From Myxococcaceae bacterium (GTDB lineage: Bacteria > Myxococcota > Myxococcia > Myxococcales > Myxococcaceae): DNA of 6,048 bases. Both the position numbers and the translations under genes were made by a program. This document shows positions 1 through 5,688 of this stretch, one piece after another (within the stretch, counting starts at the first letter, position 1; each line of letters opens with the position of its first letter). The notes beneath the pieces were generated by a model. It ran no database searches. It was not told the DNA's origin and saw only the letters and a list, made by a program, of their open reading frames with translations. The stretch spans positions 1 through 6,048 of the forward strand of contig JAGSPQ010000249.1 in assembly GCA_018262385.1 (NCBI GenBank), given 5' to 3'.

Positions 1-677
1 TGGATGAACTTGCCCAGGCCCCCCTGCAGCTTCGAACGGAACGAGCTGACCGGGACGACCACCGTGTCGTCGTAGTCCAGCCCCATCGGAGACTGCCCCT
101 TCTTCACCAGCACGCCGACCACCTGGAACGGCACGCCCTTGATCCGGACCATCTGGCCGACCGGGTCCACCCCTGCGCCGTACAGCTTCTCGATCACCGT
201 CTGCCCGAGCACCGCGATCTTCACGTCGCCCTCGACGTCGGACTGCTGCAGCCCGCGCCCGCTGGCGATCGGCGCGTTGCGGATCAGGTGGTACTCGGGG
301 GTGGTGCCGATGATCGCGGTGGTCCAGTTGAGATCCTCGCTCTGCACCACCCCGCTCACCCGCAGCATCGGCGCCGCCGCCCGCACGGTGGGGATCTCGG
401 TCTGGATCGCCTTCAGATCATCCCAGGTCAGCGTGAGCTGGGTGCCGAAGCCGCCGTGCATCCCGCCGCCGAGCGACGAGCCCGAGAGGACGACCAGCAC
501 GTTGGTGCCCATCGACTGGAAGGTCTGCTCGACCCGCGACTTCGCTCCTTCGCCGATCGCCACCATCGCGATCACCGCGCCGACGCCGATCACCACCCCG
601 AGCGCGGTGAGGAACGAGCGCAGCTTGTTGCGCAGCAGCGCGCGGCTGGCGAGGCGGAGGGTGGCGGCGGGGCTCAT
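1..677 (-). CDS. MacB-type ABC transporter permease, N-terminal part (runs off left edge)
   Basis: This is the inner-membrane permease subunit of a MacB/FtsX-type ABC exporter, the class that couples cytoplasmic ATP hydrolysis to movement of a large periplasmic domain. Only 225 codons are present; the gene continues beyond position 1. The first 20 residues are basic and amphipathic (RNKLRSF at 16-22), followed by one hydrophobic transmembrane segment at about 22-42 (LTALGVVIGVGAVIAMVAIG). Then comes the typical 'GEGAKSRVE' turn and a periplasmic domain that includes GTNVLVV, a Gly-rich loop near residues 66-78, and LTWDD. Further on are VKIAVLGQTV and FQVVGVL, usual in the MacB periplasmic core domain. 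The last three membrane helices expected for the family lie outside the window. The ATG overlaps the ATPase stop as ATGA, and a GGGGAG Shine-Dalgarno lies 7 nt upstream, so this start is well supported. The substrate cannot be told from sequence; macrolides, peptides, lipoproteins or lipids are all possible in this family. Confidence 0.93.
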   Translation of the reverse strand, partial: MSPAATLRLASRALLRNKLRSFLTALGVVIGVGAVIAMVAIGEGAKSRVEQTFQSMGTNVLVVLSGSSLGGGMHGGFGTQLTLTWDDLKAIQTEIPTVRAAAPMLRVSGVVQSEDLNWTTAIIGTTPEYHLIRNAPIASGRGLQQSDVEGDVKIAVLGQTVIEKLYGAGVDPVGQMVRIKGVPFQVVGVLVKKGQSPMGLDYDDTVVVPVSSFRSKLQGGLGKFI

Positions 678-1402
678 GGGTGCGCTCCCCACCCTTCGGG
701 GGCGCCGAGCAGGGCCGGGGCCTGCCGGACGTCGGCGATGATCCTCCCGTCGCGCATCGTCAACTGCCGCCCGGCGCAGCGGCCGATGTCGGCCTCGTGG
801 GTCACCAGCACGATCGTGATCCCGCCGCGGTTGAGCTCCTGGAACAGCGCCATCACCTCGAGGCTGGTCCTGGTGTCGAGCGCTCCGGTCGGCTCGTCGG
901 CGAGCACCAGCAGCGGGTGGTTGATGATCGCGCGGGCGATCGCCACCCGCTGCTGCTCTCCGCCCGACAGCCGGTTGGGGGCATGTCCCGCCCGATCGGC
1001 GAGGCCGACCCGCCGCAGCGCCTCGAGCGCGCGCTGGCGGCGCTCCTGGGCAGGCAGGTTGGCGTAGAGCAGCGGCAGCTCGGCGTTCTCCAGCGCGCTG
1101 GTGCGGGGCAGCAGGTTGAAGTGCTGGAAGACGAAGCCGACGGTGCGGTTGCGAATCCGCGCCAGCTCGTCGCGGGAGAGCCGCCCGACCTCCTCGCCCG
1201 CCAGCAGGTAGCGCCCGGAGGTCGGCCGATCGAGGCAGCCGACGATGTTCATCAGCGTCGACTTCCCCGAGCCGGACGCGCCCATGATCGCCACGAACTC
1301 GCCCGCCTCGATCTGCAGCGAGACCTGGCGCAGCGCGGGCACCAGCACCTCGCCCATCCGGTAGGTGCGGTCGACCCGTTCGAGCTGGATCAGCGGGGCC
1401 AT
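674..1402 (-). CDS. MacB/LolD-type ABC transporter ATP-binding protein
   Basis: This 242-residue protein is the nucleotide-binding subunit that powers the adjacent permease from the cytoplasmic face. All catalytic motifs are intact: an A-loop Tyr at 14, Walker A GASGSGKST at 41-49, a Q-loop Gln at 93 within FVFQHFNLLP, signature LSGGEQQR at 145-152, Walker B LLVLADEP at 164-171 with catalytic Glu170, D-loop ALD at 174-176, and H-loop His202 in VTHE. The FQHFNLLP and LSGGEQQRVAIARA versions are typical of the MacB/LolD/FtsE branch, and the length is that of a stand-alone subunit. The ATG lies 2 nt past the stop of the membrane fusion gene, and the stop overlaps the permease ATG. No strong Shine-Dalgarno is visible (only GGGTG about 9 nt upstream), so translation is probably coupled to the gene before it. 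E. coli MacB fuses ATPase and permease in one chain; here they are separate. Confidence 0.97.
   Translation of the reverse strand: MAPLIQLERVDRTYRMGEVLVPALRQVSLQIEAGEFVAIMGASGSGKSTLMNIVGCLDRPTSGRYLLAGEEVGRLSRDELARIRNRTVGFVFQHFNLLPRTSALENAELPLLYANLPAQERRQRALEALRRVGLADRAGHAPNRLSGGEQQRVAIARAIINHPLLVLADEPTGALDTRTSLEVMALFQELNRGGITIVLVTHEADIGRCAGRQLTMRDGRIIADVRQAPALLGAPEGWGAHP
685..690 (-). promoter_or_regulatory. Ribosome binding site of the permease gene
   Basis: Reading the minus strand, GGGGAG lies 7 nt before the permease ATG, inside the 3' end of the ATPase gene. It is one of the clearest Shine-Dalgarno sequences in the window and fixes the permease start. Its GGGG can pair with CCCC at 699-702 (loop 691-698), so it may be partly masked until ribosomes finishing the ATPase gene pass through. 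The masking is inference. Confidence 0.55.
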
Positions 1403-1404
1403 CG

Positions 1405-2625
1405 CTAGAACACCCGGCCGAAGCTGCCCGGCCCGCTGCGGGGAGCTGCGACCGCCTCGGTGATCACCCCGTCGCCTTCCTTCAGCGGGCCCTCGAGCAC
1501 CTCGGTGAAGGTGCCGTCGCTGACCCCGACCCGGATCTGCACTTCCGCCGGCCGATCGTCCTCGAGCACCCAGACCGTGCGCCGGTCTCCCTTCGGCGCC
1601 GCGGCCGGGCGCTTCGATCCGGTCAGCTCCTGCGGAGGCCGAAACCTCAGCGCCGCGTTGGGGAGCTTCAGCGCTTCCTCCCGGTCGGCGTAGACCACGG
1701 TGACGTTGGCGGTCATCCCCGGCTTCAGCTTCAGGCCCGGGTTGTCGACGTCGATCACCGCCACGTAGGTGACGACGTTCTGCACCGTCTGCGGCGCGTT
1801 GCGGATCTCGCGGATCACTCCGCGAAAGAGCTCGTTGGGCCAGGCGTCGACGATGAAGGTCGCGCTCATCCCCGCCTGCACCCGCCCGACGTCGGCCTCG
1901 GCGACGCTGGTGTCGACCTGCATCCGGGTCAGGTCCTGGGCGATCACGAACAGGGTGGGGGACTGGAGCGAGGCGGCGACGGTCTGGCCGACGTCGACGT
2001 TGCGCGAGATCACCACCCCGTCGATCGGCGAGACGATGGTGGTGTAGGCGACGTTGACCTGCGCCTGCCTTAGCGCCGCCTCGGCCTGGGTCCGGGTGGC
2101 CCGCGCGGCGACCAGCGACGCGCGCGCGACTCTCAGCGCGGTCTGGGTGGTGTCCGCCTCGGACTGGGCGATCAGCTTCTTCTCCACCAGCGTCTGGTTG
2201 CGGGCCGCCTGGCGCTTCGCGTCCTCCAGCTGGGCCGCCGCCTTGGTCACGTTGCCCTTCGCCGCCTGCAGGTTGGCCCGGGCCTGCTCCTGGGCCGCGA
2301 GGTACAGCTGGGGATCGATGCGGGCGATCACCTGGCCCTTCGTCACCTGCGAGTTGAAGTCGGCCTTCAGCTCCTGAATCCGGCCCGAGATCTGGCTGCC
2401 GACCTGCACGCTGGTCAGCGGCTGGAGCGTCCCCGAGGCGGTGATGCGGGCCTGCAGCGGGCCGCGGCGGATCTGCGCGGTCTCGAACTTCGGGGCCGGC
2501 TTCTGGCGCGGCCGCAGCGTGAAATACAGCACCCCGGCGAGCACCAGCACCCCCACCGCGGCGAGCGCCGCCGGCCGTCGCCAGCCAGGATGAGCAGCGG
2601 GCGCAGTCTGGGGAGGCGTCTGCAT
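1405..2625 (-). CDS. MacA/HlyD-family periplasmic membrane fusion protein (efflux adaptor)
   Basis: This 406-residue protein is the periplasmic adaptor that would link the inner-membrane ABC transporter to an outer-membrane TolC-like channel. After a Pro-rich cytoplasmic start there is one transmembrane anchor at about 19-37 (AALAAVGVLVLAGVLYFTL). A first half lipoyl/barrel-sandwich segment follows at about 70-106 (VQVGSQISGRIQEL, then KGQVIARIDP). An Ala/Gln/Arg-rich alpha-helical hairpin spans about 108-190, with its tip near LVEKKLIAQSE. The second lipoyl half is YTTIVSPIDGVV at 194-205, followed by DVGQTVAA, and beta-barrel and membrane-proximal domains close the protein. The VSPIDGVV motif, the AEADVGRV segment and the FIVDAWP segment are close to MacA. 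No ATG-proximal Shine-Dalgarno is seen. An in-frame GTG at 2652-2650 would add nine residues (LALHPVGS plus the initiator) and is an alternative start. I prefer the ATG because it gives a compact N-terminus ahead of the anchor. Its outer-membrane partner is not in the window. Confidence 0.95.
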   Translation of the reverse strand: MQTPPQTAPAAHPGWRRPAALAAVGVLVLAGVLYFTLRPRQKPAPKFETAQIRRGPLQARITASGTLQPLTSVQVGSQISGRIQELKADFNSQVTKGQVIARIDPQLYLAAQEQARANLQAAKGNVTKAAAQLEDAKRQAARNQTLVEKKLIAQSEADTTQTALRVARASLVAARATRTQAEAALRQAQVNVAYTTIVSPIDGVVISRNVDVGQTVAASLQSPTLFVIAQDLTRMQVDTSVAEADVGRVQAGMSATFIVDAWPNELFRGVIREIRNAPQTVQNVVTYVAVIDVDNPGLKLKPGMTANVTVVYADREEALKLPNAALRFRPPQELTGSKRPAAAPKGDRRTVWVLEDDRPAEVQIRVGVSDGTFTEVLEGPLKEGDGVITEAVAAPRSGPGSFGRVF

Positions 2626-2679
2626 CGAGCCGACGGGGTGCAAGGCGAGCACCGGTCGACGGCTGCAGTTCCTGCGGGG

Positions 2680-3300
2680 TCAGCCGGTGACGTGCGGCGT
2701 CAGCGGCTCTCCTTCGGGCGCGTGCGGCAGCTCGTCGGACGCGAGCGACGGATAGGTGTCGACCAGCGACAGGTGGTAGGCGAACAGCCGGAACTGGTAG
2801 CGCAAGGTGAGCGCGATGAAGTCGGAGAGCGCCGCCGGCATCCGCTCGACCGCGATCACCCACATGGCACCGATCAGCCACAGGACGCTCGCCAGCACGG
2901 TGAGCAGGATCAGCACCGCCACCGCCGGAAGGCTGGTGACGATTCGCAGCAGCGCCGACGACGCCCGCGGGGGGCGATCGGGGGTGAGCTGGAACTCGAC
3001 CGTGGGGCTGGGCGCGCGCAGCCCGAAGTCGTCGGTCAGCAGCCACAGATACGCGTACGCCCCCGCCAGCCAGCGCAGCACCCGCACCACCGGCGGGCCG
3101 TTCTCGGCGACGTAACCCTCGCCACCTTTTTGCGCGATCAGCAGCCCGGCGAGCGCGGGCAGGCACAGGTACAGCAGCCAGTAGACCGACGAGGTCCCGA
3201 TCGCCCCCAGCGCCAGCAGCAGCACCAGCCGGATCGCGACATGGATGCGCAGCCGGTACGGGGGCTGCGGCACACGAAAGCGGACCGGATGCCGGAACAT
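2680..3300 (-). CDS. DUF4389-like inner-membrane protein of unknown function
   Basis: This is a 206-residue membrane protein whose function is not known. Hydrophobic segments lie at about 20-35, 38-56 and 117-150, with a weaker one at 72-88. Two similar segments recur: VRVLRWLAGAYAYLWLLTDD at 72-91 and TLRYQFRLFAYHLSLVDTYP at 165-184. Both show the Arg/Trp-Tyr, Arg or Ala, Ala-Tyr, Leu, Asp pattern that I associate with the DUF4389 family, which suggests two copies of the unit in one chain. The family assignment is from memory of this pattern and was not searched. The start is an ATG with GGAGGGG just upstream. The gene lies ahead of the exporter genes on the same strand, 54 bp before the adaptor ATG (27 bp before its alternative GTG), and in the same reading frame. 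Co-transcription is therefore likely, but a role in export is inference. The C-terminal 20 residues are Pro/Glu-rich and soluble. Confidence 0.85.
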   Translation of the reverse strand: MFRHPVRFRVPQPPYRLRIHVAIRLVLLLALGAIGTSSVYWLLYLCLPALAGLLIAQKGGEGYVAENGPPVVRVLRWLAGAYAYLWLLTDDFGLRAPSPTVEFQLTPDRPPRASSALLRIVTSLPAVAVLILLTVLASVLWLIGAMWVIAVERMPAALSDFIALTLRYQFRLFAYHLSLVDTYPSLASDELPHAPEGEPLTPHVTG

Positions 3301-3442
3301 GCCCCTCCAGGGTGCAAGACCCAGACCTTTCTGCTCCTGAAATCGGGGCTTTCCGAGGCGACCCTGCCCTCTGGGGTAAATTTGCGCTGGCTCGGCAAAA
3401 ACATGGAAACGGGGCGGCCCGATGGGCTAGGTCGGCCCGCCT
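3301..3442. promoter_or_regulatory. Divergent intergenic region between the exporter operon and the FadL-type gene
   Basis: These 142 bp separate two genes that start in opposite directions, so promoters for both are expected here. The only AT-rich islands are GTAAATTT at 3376-3383 and CAAAAACA at 3396-3403. TAAATT at 3377-3382 matches 4 of 6 bases of a -10 box on the plus strand, but no convincing -35 sits at 16-18 bp. On the minus strand TTGCCG (3398-3393) is a possible -35 without a good -10. Near the FadL start, GGCGG (3413-3417) can pair with CCGCC (3437-3441), a short stem just before the ATG. I see no transcription-factor site or terminator that I can name. Confidence 0.4.
3302..3308 (-). 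promoter_or_regulatory. Ribosome binding site of the DUF4389-like gene
   Basis: On the minus strand GGAGGGG precedes the ATG, leaving 1 to 3 nt depending on which Gs pair. The match to the anti-Shine-Dalgarno is strong although the spacing is tight. It supports the ATG ending at 3300 as the start and marks this as the likely first gene of the exporter operon. Confidence 0.5.
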
Positions 3443-4738
3443 ATGGCGCGAGCGCTCGGAGTGCTGATCGTCCTGCTGTCGGTCTTGGCGCGGGGGCAGT
3501 CGTTCGATCTCTACGGCGTCGGCCCGCGGTCGATCGGAATGGGCGGCACCCAGGGCGCGTCCGAGGGCGACTACGCAGCGACGTTCTACAACCCGGCGAT
3601 GCTGCGCAAGGGCGGCATCGGCGCGGCCTACCTCTGGTCGAAGCCGTTCCTGTCGATCACCGAGACCGAGAAGACCAGCCCGTCGCAGGTGCTGAGCGCC
3701 CAGACTCCGGTCGACTACTCGGGGGTCGCGGTCGGCTTCGCAGTTCCGCTGACCGGGCTGCTGAAGGATCGGGTGACGCTGGGGGTGGGGATCTTCGTGC
3801 CGCAGCGGCACGTCTTCCGCTCTCACATGATCGACGAGCGCACCGCGTACTTCTTTCGCTACGACAACGCGCCCGAGCGGATTCAGATCGTGCTCGGCGC
3901 CTCGGTGCGGCCCTTCAAGTGGCTGTCGCTGGGCGTGGGCACCCAGTTGATGAGCGACTACGGGGGCGAGGCGCGCTTCGCCGCCGTGCTGGGAACGGTC
4001 CAGAACGGGTGGGTCACCCAGCGAACGCTGTCGAACGAGGTGACCGGGGTCGCTGCCCCGCTGGTGGGACTCGACCTCGGGCCGTTCAAGGGGGTGAAGC
4101 TGTTCGCGGCGTGGCGGGGGGAGGTGAAGGCCGTCTACACCCTGCCAATCCTCGTGGATCTGGGCGTGTTCGGCGGGATGGACATCAACGTCAACGGCGT
4201 CTCGCACTTCGCGCCCCACACCGTCTCGGTGGGAGCCTCGTGGCGGCTGCTCGACGACCGGCTGTTCCTCACCGCCGACGTCAGCTGGGAGCACTGGGCG
4301 GCGGTGCCCCCATTGATCGCCGACATCCGCATCACGCTCGACGGGACCCTGCTCGACCTCGGCTTCCACAAGGACGTGATCAGCCGCGAGATCGTGATGG
4401 GATTCTCGGACGTGGTGGTGCCGAAGGTGGGGATCGAGTTCGGAGTGACCCCGCGGCTGAAGCTGCGCGCCGGGTACGGGCTGCGGCCGACCCCGGCGCC
4501 GGTGCAGACCGGGAGAACGAACTTCGTCGACTCGACCGCCCACCTGCTCTCGGCCGGGGGAGGGTACACCCTCGATGATCCGCTCCAGATGGCGAGCGGG
4601 CTGACGCTCGAGGGCGCGGTGCAACTGGCGGTGACCAGTGGCGGCCACGTCGAGAAGGCCGGCCCCAACCTGAACCCCAACTACCAGTTCGGGGGCTCGG
4701 TGCTGACGCTGTCGGCCGGCGCGCGCTACGAGTTCTGA
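3443..4738 (+). CDS. FadL/TodX-type outer-membrane hydrophobic-compound transporter
   Basis: This 431-residue protein looks like a complete outer-membrane beta-barrel of the OMPP1/FadL/TodX family, which lets fatty acids or hydrocarbons cross the outer membrane by lateral diffusion. A signal peptide covers about residues 1-18 (hydrophobic core LGVLIVLLSVLA, likely cut before or near Gln19). The N-terminal hatch follows with the family pattern: GVGPRSIGMGG at 25-35, then YNPAML with NPA at 50-52. The rest alternates polar and hydrophobic beta strands (for example VTLGVGIFVP, LSLGVGTQL, TVSVGASWRL, PKVGIEFGVTP, LKLRAGYGL). It ends in LTLSAGARYEF, with the C-terminal Phe that directs barrel assembly. 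The length is close to E. coli FadL. The start is the only sensible ATG before the signal peptide, but there is no Shine-Dalgarno ahead of it. The substrate is not predictable. The gene is transcribed alone, away from the exporter operon and towards ku. Confidence 0.93.
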   Translation: MARALGVLIVLLSVLARGQSFDLYGVGPRSIGMGGTQGASEGDYAATFYNPAMLRKGGIGAAYLWSKPFLSITETEKTSPSQVLSAQTPVDYSGVAVGFAVPLTGLLKDRVTLGVGIFVPQRHVFRSHMIDERTAYFFRYDNAPERIQIVLGASVRPFKWLSLGVGTQLMSDYGGEARFAAVLGTVQNGWVTQRTLSNEVTGVAAPLVGLDLGPFKGVKLFAAWRGEVKAVYTLPILVDLGVFGGMDINVNGVSHFAPHTVSVGASWRLLDDRLFLTADVSWEHWAAVPPLIADIRITLDGTLLDLGFHKDVISREIVMGFSDVVVPKVGIEFGVTPRLKLRAGYGLRPTPAPVQTGRTNFVDSTAHLLSAGGGYTLDDPLQMASGLTLEGAVQLAVTSGGHVEKAGPNLNPNYQFGGSVLTLSAGARYEF

Positions 4739-4750
4739 GACCGAGCCGGG
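4739..4750. other. 12-bp convergent gap between the FadL-type gene and ku
   Basis: Only 12 bases lie between the two stop codons (TGA at 4736-4738 and, on the minus strand, TAG at 4753-4751). I see no GC-rich hairpin followed by a T-run in the gap or just beyond it in either direction. Transcripts of the two genes therefore probably overlap at their 3' ends, or end through a factor-dependent mechanism. Confidence 0.5.
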
Positions 4751-5659
4751 CTACTTCTTGCCTTTGGCCTTCTTCGGAGCGGGCGCTTCCTTCGCGGCCG
4801 CCTCCGATCGCGGCGCCCGGTGCGGCGGCTTGCGCTCTTCGGCGGGCGGCGCGTTGGACTCCGGGGCAGCGGCCGCGGGGGCGGCTCCCTGACGGGCGAG
4901 GCTGGCCTTCAGCGCCTCCATCAGGTCGACCACCTTCGCGACCGGCGCGGCGACCGGGGTGAGGGTGACGGTCTCTCCCTTCACCTTCCGATCGATCAGA
5001 TCCTTCAGCTTCTCGCGGTACTCGTCGCGGTACTGGGTGGGCTCGAAGCTCGGCTTCGCCAGCTGCTGGATGAACTGCCGCGCCAGGCCCAGCTCGGCGT
5101 CGGTGATCGTGGCGTCGGGAATCGGCACCTCGGCCTGCGACTTGAGCTCGTCGGAAAAGCGCAGCATCTGCATCACCAGCCCCGGCCCCTTCGGGCGCAG
5201 CAGGATCAGGTTCTCTCTGCCGCTGCGCACGTACTTGGCGACCGCCGCGTGCTTCATGTCGGCCATCCCGGCGGTCAGCAGCTTGAACGCGCGCTCGGCG
5301 CCCTTGTCTGGACCCAGGTAGTAGCCGGACTCGAAGTAGAGCGGGTCGACCGTCTCGAGCGGCACGAACTCGGTGATGTCCATCGAGCGCGAGGTCGCCA
5401 GCTCGAGCTGTTCGAGCTCCTCCTCGGAGAAGACGACGTACTGATCCTTGGCGTACTCGTAGCCTTTGACGATCTTGTCGCGGGGGACGATCTCGCCCGT
5501 CTCGGGGTCGTACATCTGCTGCTTCAGCCGGGTCTTCCGCTCGGCGTGAAGCTGGTTGAAGCTGATCTTCCCGGACGAATCGCTGGCCGAGTAGACCTTC
5601 ACTGGGATGTTGACCAGCCCGAAGCTGATCACACCCGACCCCATTGCGCGCGCGCTCAT
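4751..5659 (-). CDS. ku: Ku, non-homologous end joining DNA-end-binding protein
   Basis: Bacterial Ku forms a homodimeric ring that threads onto broken DNA ends and recruits the ligase LigD. The 302-residue chain begins with the diagnostic motif GVISFGLVNIPVKVYSA (residues 9-25). It continues with the Ku core: FNQLHAERKTRLKQQ, DPETGEIVPRDKIVKGYEY, a Glu-rich EEELEQLELATSRS segment, ITEFVPLETVDPLYFESGYYLGP, and RENLILLRPKGPGLVMQ. The core ends with QFIQQLAKPSFEPTQYRDEY and LIDRKVKG, all typical. From about residue 256 the chain becomes an Ala/Pro-rich, probably disordered tail that ends in KKAKGKK. Basic tails are known to affect DNA binding in other bacterial Ku proteins. The start ATG at 5659 has no good Shine-Dalgarno; Met6 is an alternative that would remove MSARA. 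The gene is head-to-head with the NHEJ ligase, separated by 29 bp, which strongly supports a joint role. Confidence 0.98.
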   Translation of the reverse strand: MSARAMGSGVISFGLVNIPVKVYSASDSSGKISFNQLHAERKTRLKQQMYDPETGEIVPRDKIVKGYEYAKDQYVVFSEEELEQLELATSRSMDITEFVPLETVDPLYFESGYYLGPDKGAERAFKLLTAGMADMKHAAVAKYVRSGRENLILLRPKGPGLVMQMLRFSDELKSQAEVPIPDATITDAELGLARQFIQQLAKPSFEPTQYRDEYREKLKDLIDRKVKGETVTLTPVAAPVAKVVDLMEALKASLARQGAAPAAAAPESNAPPAEERKPPHRAPRSEAAAKEAPAPKKAKGKK

Positions 5660-5688
5660 AGTGGCGGCTACGGTAGATCCAAGGGTGG
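5660..5688. promoter_or_regulatory. 29-bp divergent spacer between ku and the NHEJ ligase gene
   Basis: The two start codons are only 29 bp apart, too short to hold two complete separate promoters, so at least one promoter must extend into the opposite coding region or overlap the other. In the middle is CTACGGTAG (5668-5676), an inverted repeat of two 4-base arms around one base, which could be an operator half-site pair or chance. AAGG at 5681-5684 is a weak Shine-Dalgarno 4 nt before the ligase ATG. No Shine-Dalgarno is seen for ku. Confidence 0.45.

Noticed and set aside
3372..3387. A possible sigma-54 promoter (TGGGG ... TTGCGC) before the FadL-type gene
   Set aside because: The GG and GC elements are one base off the required spacing when the TTGC is aligned, and the CACG part is missing.
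3138..3404. An 88-codon minus-strand frame crossing the divergent intergenic region
   Set aside because: Most of it overlaps the DUF4389-like gene in a different frame, and its sequence is Cys/Trp/Arg-rich and unlike a real small protein. The strong ribosome binding site belongs to the ATG at 3300.
2590..4578. A 662-codon open frame on the plus strand
   Set aside because: It lies opposite the adaptor and DUF4389-like genes and in another frame of the FadL-type gene. Its Arg/Gln/Gly-rich composition and lack of domains mark it as a shadow frame.
674..4648. A 1324-codon open frame on the minus strand leading into the ATPase gene
   Set aside because: Only its last 242 codons are real (the ATPase). 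The rest is Arg/Pro/Gly-rich, has no recognisable domain, and overlaps the adaptor, DUF4389-like and FadL-type genes. It is a stop-poor frame caused by high GC.
5400..5425. Inverted repeat around CTCGAGCTG TTCGAGCTC inside ku
   Set aside because: It is explained by repeated Glu-Leu codons in the EELEQLEL segment of Ku and gives no sign of a separate function.
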